NCBI RefSeq assembly: GCF_014356525.2
Contig: NC_052517.1
Span: 7,898,601-7,962,600 of the forward strand
Length of the DNA: 64,000 nucleotides
Reading direction: 5' to 3'
Source of the DNA: Nilaparvata lugens
Lineage: Eukaryota; Arthropoda; Insecta; Hemiptera; Delphacidae
Position 1 is the first letter of the stretch; each line of letters opens with the position of its first letter. The notes beneath the pieces are model-generated. The model ran no database searches. It was not told where the DNA came from and saw nothing but the letters and a program-made list of their open reading frames with translations. Made by a program: the position numbers and the translations under genes. Shown piece after piece: positions 57,545 to 64,000 of the stretch.

Positions 57545-57619
57545 GTTGAACTATAGACAAGGATAGCACTACCATTGCTAATCAAACCCTGCCATTATAA
57601 CGTGGACCTCACTATTATA
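57545..57619 (+). repeat. Short repeat shared with 11071-11150
   Basis: Ends ttataacgtggacctcacta; reverse complement of 11071-11150. Confidence 0.65.
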
Positions 57620-57730
57620 GTATTACTGACAGAGGACGAAGAGGAAAAGGAGGAGGTGGAGGGTGAGGAGAAGGAGAACAGGGAGGAGGAGCAGAAGAAG
57701 GAAGAGTGGGATGAGGACGAAGAGGATAAG

Positions 57731-58426
57731 GGTAACCGTCCACTGGAACCGTATTCCACCGAACCGTTCGGCCGTTGGATCAGACGAATCTGCCGGCCGA
57801 TAATTATTTTGCCGAATATGGTCGTCCATTGGAACCGTTTAACTTACGTCAGTCTAGTTGCCAATTATTGGATTAACTACTATCATAGCCACCAAAATTC
57901 TTCATAAACAATGATTATATTAAACTAAAAAAATTGAAAATTGATAAACAAATATTCACTAAATTAGTTATCCATTACAATAATCTTACCTTCAACAAAT
58001 ATCCACTAAATAGTTACTCATTATTAAGCGATCTTTGTTCACAGATTCTTTTGAACAACACGACGATGATATCTTTTGTCTCGCATATCCCACAATGGAA
58101 CATGCTCTTGAACATAACTTATCAACTTTTCATTGTCCATAGTTTCAACTTTATAAAACAGAACAATTTCAACAAACGAGATTGTGAAACAATTTTATGT
58201 TAGGAACACTAGTTGTTGTATCAGCTCGACTAGTTAGTTCGACGGGATAGAGCCGGAAATCTCATTCAATTCGGATCAGAAAATTAATCGGCTGGAGACG
58301 GCCGTATGAACCTGTTGCGATGGTTGCGATGGACGAGCATCTATTCCTTTCTTTGTTGTGGGATCGTGTGGACGAGTTCGGTAGTTTTCGAATTCGGACG
58401 AAAACCGTTCTAGTGGACGGCGCACC
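57731..58426. mobile_element. TIR element of about 696 bp
   Basis: Left end ggtaaccgtccactggaacc and right end, reverse-complemented, ggtgcgccgtccactagaac. The left 5' flank is a purine-rich (gaggag)n stretch. The interior has many cggat/atccg words but no transposase ORF. Family uncertain. Confidence 0.5.
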
Positions 58427-58519
58427 TATGGTGAAGGGAACATACACATTACACAAGTAACGCCCAGCGGTCAAATGGGAGTCATACATGGCACCGATAA
58501 ATTGAAAAATCACATATTC

Positions 58520-59133
58520 TCAAATTTCAAGCTTATTTTTAATTTTAGGTGAAAATGTTACTGAACATTAATTGTAGAGATTCTCATGCTCAATCTATTC
58601 CACTCAAAAATTTTTGTTTAAATTGTATCTGAAGCCTGATAATTGAGAATCTAAAATCAAATTTGCATAGATGGGGCGGAGCTCCTGAAATTTTTACAGA
58701 TATGGGACTTGTGGCAGTTGATAGAGCTTATCGATGACTATTTCAGGTATAACTTTAATAAAAATCGTTGGAGCCGTTTTCGAGAAAATCGCGAAAAACC
58801 CAGTGTTTGACAACATATTTGCAATTTTAGTCGCCATCTTGAATTGCATTTGATCGAAATTGTTCGTGTCGGATCCTTATAGGGGAAGGACCTTAAGTTC
58901 CAAATTTCAAATCATTCCGTTAATTAGGAGATGAGATACCGTATACACAGACGCACATACACACAGACACACACACACACACCACACACACATACACAGA
59001 CCAATACCCAAAAACCACTTTTTCGGACTCAGGGGACCTTGAAACGTATAGAAATTTAGAAATTGGGGTACCTTAATTTTTTTTGGAAAGCAATACTTTC
59101 CTTACCTATGGTAATAGGGCAAGGAAACTAAAA
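58520..59133 (+). mobile_element. Partial TCTGGTGT-family element (3' part)
   Basis: Matches 15840-15975 at its start and 20240-20580 at its end, with one internal 167-bp-type unit, an (AC)n run and the terminal gggcaaggaaac. Confidence 0.65.
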
Positions 59134-59779
59134 TCATACTATAGAATTATTCGTCATAAATCAGCTGACAAGTGATTACACAGATGATGTGTGGAGAAGC
59201 CAGTCTATTACTGTATTTGTATAAGGTCCCCAAAGTCAATCAAAGACATTAAAGAGGTATGCATGCATCTTAGCTGGGTTTACACCAAAGTTATTAACAA
59301 AATGGTTATAACTTAATCCTTATTGATTCTATTAGATTGAACGGAAGTTGACAAACACATATGTTCAGCATGTGTATGATAAGTTATGTTCAATCCAATA
59401 TAGTCTAAAAGGATTGAGTTACCAACATTTTTTTTAATAAATTTGGTCTCATCACAGCTCTAAGGTCTTTGGTTTCAATATTTTGTTTTGCAGTCATGGT
59501 ATTATTATGCTTGCCCAACAGTATCAATATTCTCACATTCGAAAAAAACTAATTTAATAGGTGAATAAAAAATAAACAGATGAACTAAATAATGCTGTAG
59601 AAATTATAATATTTTTGATTCTAAAAAATTAATTTTCATCAGATAGAAAGATCATCACGGAACTGGATGAATTATATCATATGGAATACAAATTCAAACG
59701 TCAAGTCAAATCAAGTCAAGTCAAATCAAGTTTATTCATCCATCTGATACAAATTTACATAACATACGGTAAATTGTAA

Positions 59780-60467
59780 TCTATATATATAAAAGCGAAA
59801 TGGCACTCACTCACTGACTGACTGACTCACTCACTCACTCACTCACTCACTCACTCACTCACTCACTCACTCGCATAACTAAAAATCTACCGGACCAAAA
59901 ACGTTCAAATTTGGTAGGTATGTTCAGTTGGCCCTTTAGAGGCGCACTAAGAAATCTTTTGGCAATATTTTAACTCTAAGGGTTGTTTTTAAGGGTTTAA
60001 AGTTCGTCTTTTAGCATGTATATTCTTCTTCTCCCAATCTCTTAATTATAATTGAAATGTCCATATCATATGTTACTATAGAACTATAATCTAGATAGAG
60101 TACCTCTTCGAAACAGTTGTTAACTGGCAACTAAATTAATAATTTTGTCAGGTTGGCATTAAGTTGAGTTGACTTTTTTAGGTTGGCACCAAGTTGAAGA
60201 TTTAAATGCATTTATCGCGGAAAAATTGATTGACACTGCTACTTCAATCCTGGGAATATATTATTACTAGCCGTCAGGCTCGCTTCGTTTGCCATATCCG
60301 TTTAGCCAGACGTTTAGTCTGGACCCCCGACTGGATTGTTCTAACATATGACAAAAACGCTCAAACGAAAAATGCTGATGTCATTCTTGGACGATCCAGT
60401 CGGGGGTCCAGGGGGCGGAGCCCCCTGGCTAGACAGATATGGCGAGCGAAGCGAGCCTGACGGCTAG
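59780..60467 (+). mobile_element. Non-autonomous Helitron, copy 2
   Basis: Starts TCTATATATATAAAAGCG after an A and ends GGCTAG before a T. It has a (CACT)n run near the 5' end and an inverted 3' domain bounded by actagccgtcaggctcgctt and its complement. Inside that domain is a gggggcggagccccc hairpin not present in copy 1. Confidence 0.85.
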
Positions 60468-61489
60468 TCACTTATAAATACATTTCATCATAATCAATGT
60501 GAATCAAAAACTACAGATTTTTCACAAAAATAATTTGCTAATTTCTACAGAATTCAATTACACTAATTAATTTACTACAAACTTTATTAATAATAATTAT
60601 TACACATATATATATTTCCCTGTATATTTCTTACGTGAACTGAGTTTGTTAACATTTAAAACAGTTGACATCTGGTCTTCTATATAAGAGAGAGTAGGGT
60701 TGTGTTTGTTCGTGTGTTCGTAAGTTCGCATCAAATCATGTCAACTTGTGGATTGGGATTGCATACCGTAAAAACGGGAATGATTTATATATGCTATGAT
60801 ATATTTAAATTTATCTCCAAATTTTGCACATAGATTCTAAAAATATCAATCTCGTGCATCTGGTAGCCCAAATTTTAATTTTCCTTCTAGATTTTTCAGA
60901 ATTAATGTTTAAATTTTATTAATGGTACATTCGATTTCATTAAAAAATCACCAAATCATATGGTCGAAATTAAAAAAGGAACATCTGTTTCTATATTGCT
61001 TTCTACCTGAAAAACATAGTTTTGGAACTTCGTTTTCCTGATGCAATGTTTAGGCCTACACGTGGCATGGATTATTAATTTTTCAGCTAGAACAATTTTT
61101 GAGACAAAGTGCTAAATAAACGTCTACAGTTTCATCAATGCTGAATCGGCAATATGAAAACGCATGCAGTTAATATGTCTTTGTATGAAGGTGTTGTTAT
61201 TTACATAAAGAAATTATATTCTTCCATTTTTATTTAATTAATATTTCAAAATTATTCCAGCCCTGATAGAATGACTGACTTACTGTACAGTCAGTCGAAA
61301 ATTTTAATATTGTAATGAGGGGTATTTTGGCAAGCTGAGCAAAAAAATAAGGTCATATGCACCTTTTCGTTATATCTTCAAATGAAAAATGAGTTTAGTG
61401 GGTTGTTAAAACTCCCTCTGAAAGGGAAACTATTCAACATTATTCTATCTTTTAGTAAAAAAACAATGATCATCCATCCATGTATCATC
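60468..61489. other. AT-rich repeats, no gene recognised
   Basis: At 60680 tctatataagagagagtagg resembles another Helitron-type 5' end, with no matching 3' end identified. Otherwise nothing recognised. Confidence 0.4.
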
Positions 61490-61491
61490 TT

Positions 61492-61806
61492 CTATACTAT
61501 AATAAAGGGAAGAACTGGATTATAAACATAGCCTATACAGGTGTAAAGTATAGGGAAATTATGTTTGACGCATTATCACGTCAGAACTACTGCACTGATT
61601 AACTTGAAATTTTGCATATAGATTCTTGCTTAACCGAGGCTGGTTATAGACCAATTTTAAATTCTTCAAGATTTGATTACATCAAGTTTTCAATTATTTG
61701 TCATGCTTCCAGTTTGTATGGAAGCAGCAGAAGATTTCTCTTAAAAGGGAAATTGGAAGATATGTATGATTGGGGATCCTTTTCGAATGATAAAAACAGG
61801 AGTAGT
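61492..61806 (+). mobile_element. Helitron-like 5' region (TCTATACTATAATAAAG family)
   Basis: Begins tctatactataataaaggga, then ttgacgcattatcacgtcag and gattaacttgaaattttgca. A rearranged relative is at 32174-32400. It runs into the GC-rich inverted arm, so the arm and the coiled-coil gene could be cargo of a larger Helitron-like element; the 3' end is outside the window. Confidence 0.45.
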
Positions 61807-61990
61807 GGGGTTTTGAGAGAGCTGCCTATCCAATAGAAATCGAGGGGTGTGGCCTCCCCCCTCCACCCCCCCAGCCACAGTCGGCCATTTTGGCCCCGCC
61901 CCCAGCCAATAGGAATCAAGGGGCGTGGCCACGCCCCCCTCCACCCCCCCTGCCCTAGTCAGCCATTCCCCCTCCACCCCCCCAGCCCTA
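61807..61990 (+). repeat. Inverted GC-rich arm, left (pairs with 63820-64000)
   Basis: Starts ggggttttgagagagctgcc. About 180 bp, nearly identical to the reverse complement of the window end. Contains ccaatagaaatcgaggggtg, agtcggccattttggccccg and ccaataggaatcaaggggcg: repeated CCAAT boxes and GC/CACCC boxes. Confidence 0.9.
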
Positions 61991-62240
61991 GTCAGCCATT
62001 TTGCTCCACCCCCCCAGCCACAGTCGGCCATTTTGTCCCCGCCCCCAGCCAATAGGAAGCAAGGGGCGTGTTCAAAATGGTGTCGTGCCCCCACCACCCC
62101 AACCAATAGGAAGAGGCCATTGTAGCAGGTGTCCATCTCCCCTACCCAGCATGGGTGTGTTCAAAATGGCGTCCCCCTTCCCCACCACCCCAACCAATAG
62201 GAAGTGTAGCAGGTGTCCCCAACGGTTCCCCAGTGGCGGC
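61848..62240 (+). repeat. GC-rich tandem promoter-like units
   Basis: Four to five degenerate units combining cccctccaccccccc, agtcrgccattttg, ccccgcccccagccaatagg and gggcgtg. Two tgtagcaggtgtcc motifs follow. It contains at least five CCAAT boxes. The region extends the left arm inward beyond what is duplicated on the right. Confidence 0.75.
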
Positions 62241-62255
62241 GGCCATCTTTGTTGT

Positions 62256-62292
62256 AGCAGGTGTTAACTGACTGCCCCAGTTAACACCTGCT
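62256..62292 (-). terminator. Perfect 14-bp hairpin downstream of the coiled-coil gene
   Basis: agcaggtgttaact (62256-62269) and agttaacacctgct (62279-62292) with a 9-nt loop. It sits about 70 bp past the stop codon of the minus-strand gene. The stem reuses the tgtagcaggtgt motif repeated to its left. It could be a transcript-end structure or a DNA hairpin of the element; the role is inferred. Confidence 0.5.
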
Positions 62293-62360
62293 TAATTTGC
62301 ATATTAAAAATATCCCCACATTTAAAATCTTTAAAATCTTTAAACTCTCAAACTACACTA

Positions 62361-63779
62361 CTAATCTATTTCCCAGTCATATTTTTTTCTTTTTTTTCCT
62401 GCATCACTTGGTCGCCTATCACTGAACATTCTTTTCAAAAACAACTCTTGCACCTGATCAGAATTCAAATTATGTTGTACAGCTTCACTCATGTCAAAGA
62501 TGTACCTCTTTTTTACATATTGTGCAATCAAATAGTATGAAAAGTTGAACAACTGTTCATTTAAATATTTCTGAAAATCTTCACCTTTCATAATCATCTG
62601 CATAATGTCATCTTTTAGCTTTTGGTGAGAAGCTGAATTTTTTTCATCAAGTTTCTTTTGCACCTCAGCCAGCATAATATTGAATGTTGATTCTAGATTA
62701 ACTGCTTTCAAATTATAATCTTGCCTGTTAATAAAGTTAAGTTTATTTTGTGCAATTAGATTGTCTTTTAATTCTTTCAATTTAGTTTCTAGCAAATCTG
62801 TATCAACATGTTTTAAACAATTGTTTTTACTTTGTTGTTCACATAATGTCTTCAATTCGTCTGATTTCTGATCAAACAACGATCTACTAACATACTTTAG
62901 CTCAATATCATCAATAATTGATTTAGACAATGTTTTCAATTGTGAATCGAAATACTGTTTTTGTTGTGCTATCTCCTTCAATATATCAGACATTGAATGC
63001 AATTTACTTTCAAACACTTTTTTAGTAATTAAATCAGACTGTAGTTTTTGGAATATACTAGTTGATATTGCAAGTAATTTGCTGTCTAAATATTTCCTAT
63101 CTACTAAATCAGATGATTCAGATTGCAATTTAGTGAATATATTTGTTGATATTTCAAGCAATTTACTGTCCAAGTATTCTTTGTTAACTAGCGGTGATGA
63201 TTGATCAGTCTGTAGTTTTTGTATTATACTAGTTGAAACTTCCTTTAATTTACTATCCAAGTATTCTCTGTTAACTAGCGATGGCGACCACAATGGATCA
63301 GACTGTAGTTTAGTGAATATATTTGATGATATTTCAAGCAATTTACTGTCCAAGTATTCTCTGTTAACTAGCGGTGACAATGGATCAGACTGAAGTTTAT
63401 TGAATATATTTGATGATATTTCAAGCAATTTACTGTCCAAGTATTCTCTGTTAACTAGCGGTGACAATGGATCAGACTGAAGTTTATTGAATATATTTGA
63501 TGATATTTCAAGCAATTTACTGTCCAAGTATTCTCTGTTAACTAGCGGTGACAATGGATCAGACTGAAGTTTATTGAATATATTTGATGATAATTCAAGT
63601 AGTTTACTGTCTAAATATTCTCTACTTGCTGCCACTAATGACGATGTTGCTGCTGCTGCTGCTGATGATTCACAACCACTGTTTAAAACTAATGGTGCTG
63701 TTGTATTAAACACATGATGTGTCCTACCAAATCGATCTATTGTACTACTCACTGCAGTGGCGGCGCTACTGCCCGACAT
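62361..63779 (-). CDS. Uncharacterised 472-aa coiled-coil tandem-repeat protein
   Basis: Intact intronless ORF; the ATG at 63779 gives MSGSSAATAVSSTIDRFGRT. An in-frame TTG five codons earlier was not used. Residues 1-52 are Ser/Ala-rich. Residues 53-253 are seven repeats of 26-31 residues with core REYLDSKLLEISSNIFNKLQ; three consecutive ones (87 bp each) are almost identical at DNA level, so they were amplified recently. More degenerate repeats follow (KQYFDSQLKTLSKSI), then a helical region and a basic C-terminus GKKRKKYDWEID, a possible nuclear signal. The heptad spacing with Ser/Asn in core positions suggests a parallel, perhaps trimeric, fibre or coiled coil. No signal peptide, membrane helix or enzyme motif. 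It lies between inverted GC-rich arms, and one arm ends about 40 bp before the ATG. No named family recognised. Confidence 0.8.
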   Translation of the reverse strand: MSGSSAATAVSSTIDRFGRTHHVFNTTAPLVLNSGCESSAAAAATSSLVAASREYLDSKLLELSSNIFNKLQSDPLSPLVNREYLDSKLLEISSNIFNKLQSDPLSPLVNREYLDSKLLEISSNIFNKLQSDPLSPLVNREYLDSKLLEISSNIFTKLQSDPLWSPSLVNREYLDSKLKEVSTSIIQKLQTDQSSPLVNKEYLDSKLLEISTNIFTKLQSESSDLVDRKYLDSKLLAISTSIFQKLQSDLITKKVFESKLHSMSDILKEIAQQKQYFDSQLKTLSKSIIDDIELKYVSRSLFDQKSDELKTLCEQQSKNNCLKHVDTDLLETKLKELKDNLIAQNKLNFINRQDYNLKAVNLESTFNIMLAEVQKKLDEKNSASHQKLKDDIMQMIMKGEDFQKYLNEQLFNFSYYLIAQYVKKRYIFDMSEAVQHNLNSDQVQELFLKRMFSDRRPSDAGKKRKKYDWEID

Positions 63780-63799
63780 CTCTATTCTTGTCAAGTGTT

Positions 63800-64000
63800 A
63801 AACACATACTAACGACTAAAGGCTGGGGGGGTGGAGGGGGAATGGCTGACTAGGGCAGGGGGGGTGGAGGGGGCGTGGCCACGCCCCTTGATTCCTATTG
63901 GCTGGGGGCGGGGCCAAAATGGCCGACTGGGGCTGGGGGGGTGGAGGGGGGAGGCCACACCCCTCGATTTCTATTGGATAGGCAGCTCTCTCAAAACCCC
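63800..64000 (-). promoter_or_regulatory. GC/CCAAT-rich inverted arm, probable promoter of the coiled-coil gene
   Basis: Reverse complement of 61807-61990 ending at the window edge. Read toward the gene it has CCAAT at two places, ggggcgtggcc and ccccgccccc boxes, and no TATA box. The gene's ATG is about 40 bp from the inner end. This layout is typical of a TATA-less CCAAT/GC promoter; the assignment is inference. Confidence 0.5.

Noticed and set aside
57575..57907. Glu-rich 110-codon ORF
   Set aside because: The acidic run is a gaggag purine tract, and the rest lies in a TIR repeat; no start context or family.
61849..62267. Pro/Ser-rich ORFs on the plus strand
   Set aside because: Translations of the C-rich tandem units in several frames; low complexity.

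Overview
The window is eukaryotic, AT-rich, repeat-dense and intron-bearing, and it looks like an insect scaffold. An interstitial (TTAGG)n tract, an errantivirus-like gypsy element with env, a pickpocket-type DEG/ENaC channel gene and many small TIR, Helitron and tRNA-like repeats fit Hemiptera, probably a planthopper. The species assignment is an inference. There are no prokaryotic operons.

Layout. (1) 1-10346 is a reverse-complement second copy of about 40924-52352 plus part of 53729-54170. It carries the last three channel exons and the 3' part of the errantivirus on the minus strand. It ends at a gap of exactly 100 N (10347-10446). (2) 10447-12550 is a repeat present twice in direct orientation with a GGTTA-rich minisatellite between the copies; the copy beside the gap has many single-base dropouts. 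(3) 12837-16406 has an orphan first RRM exon, a candidate small secreted Gly/His-rich peptide and a His/Arg-rich terminal exon. (4) 16.4-25.2 kb is mostly repeats: a jockey-like RT scrap, a 1.4 kb repeat with internal 167-bp tandem units, a Helitron and MITE-like elements. (5) 25282-50123 is a complete ten-exon DEG/ENaC gene (526 codons plus stop, every splice phase consistent). Its 10.4-kb intron 7 holds a decayed errantivirus in the sense orientation. (6) 50.3-61.8 kb is repeats: non-LTR fragments, an inverted segment, a tandem segmental duplication, a TIR element and a second Helitron. (7) 61807-64000 holds an intact intronless 472-aa coiled-coil repeat protein (minus strand) between inverted GC-rich arms of at least 180 bp full of CCAAT and GC boxes.

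The channel gene is the only clearly functional host gene that is complete here. The two copies of its 3' half differ by several transposon insertions and one inversion, so they are either misplaced haplotypes or a real inverted duplication. The best candidate for something undescribed is the 472-aa coiled-coil protein inside the inverted arms. Second is a 0.53-kb repeat family that inserts with no fixed target-site signature.
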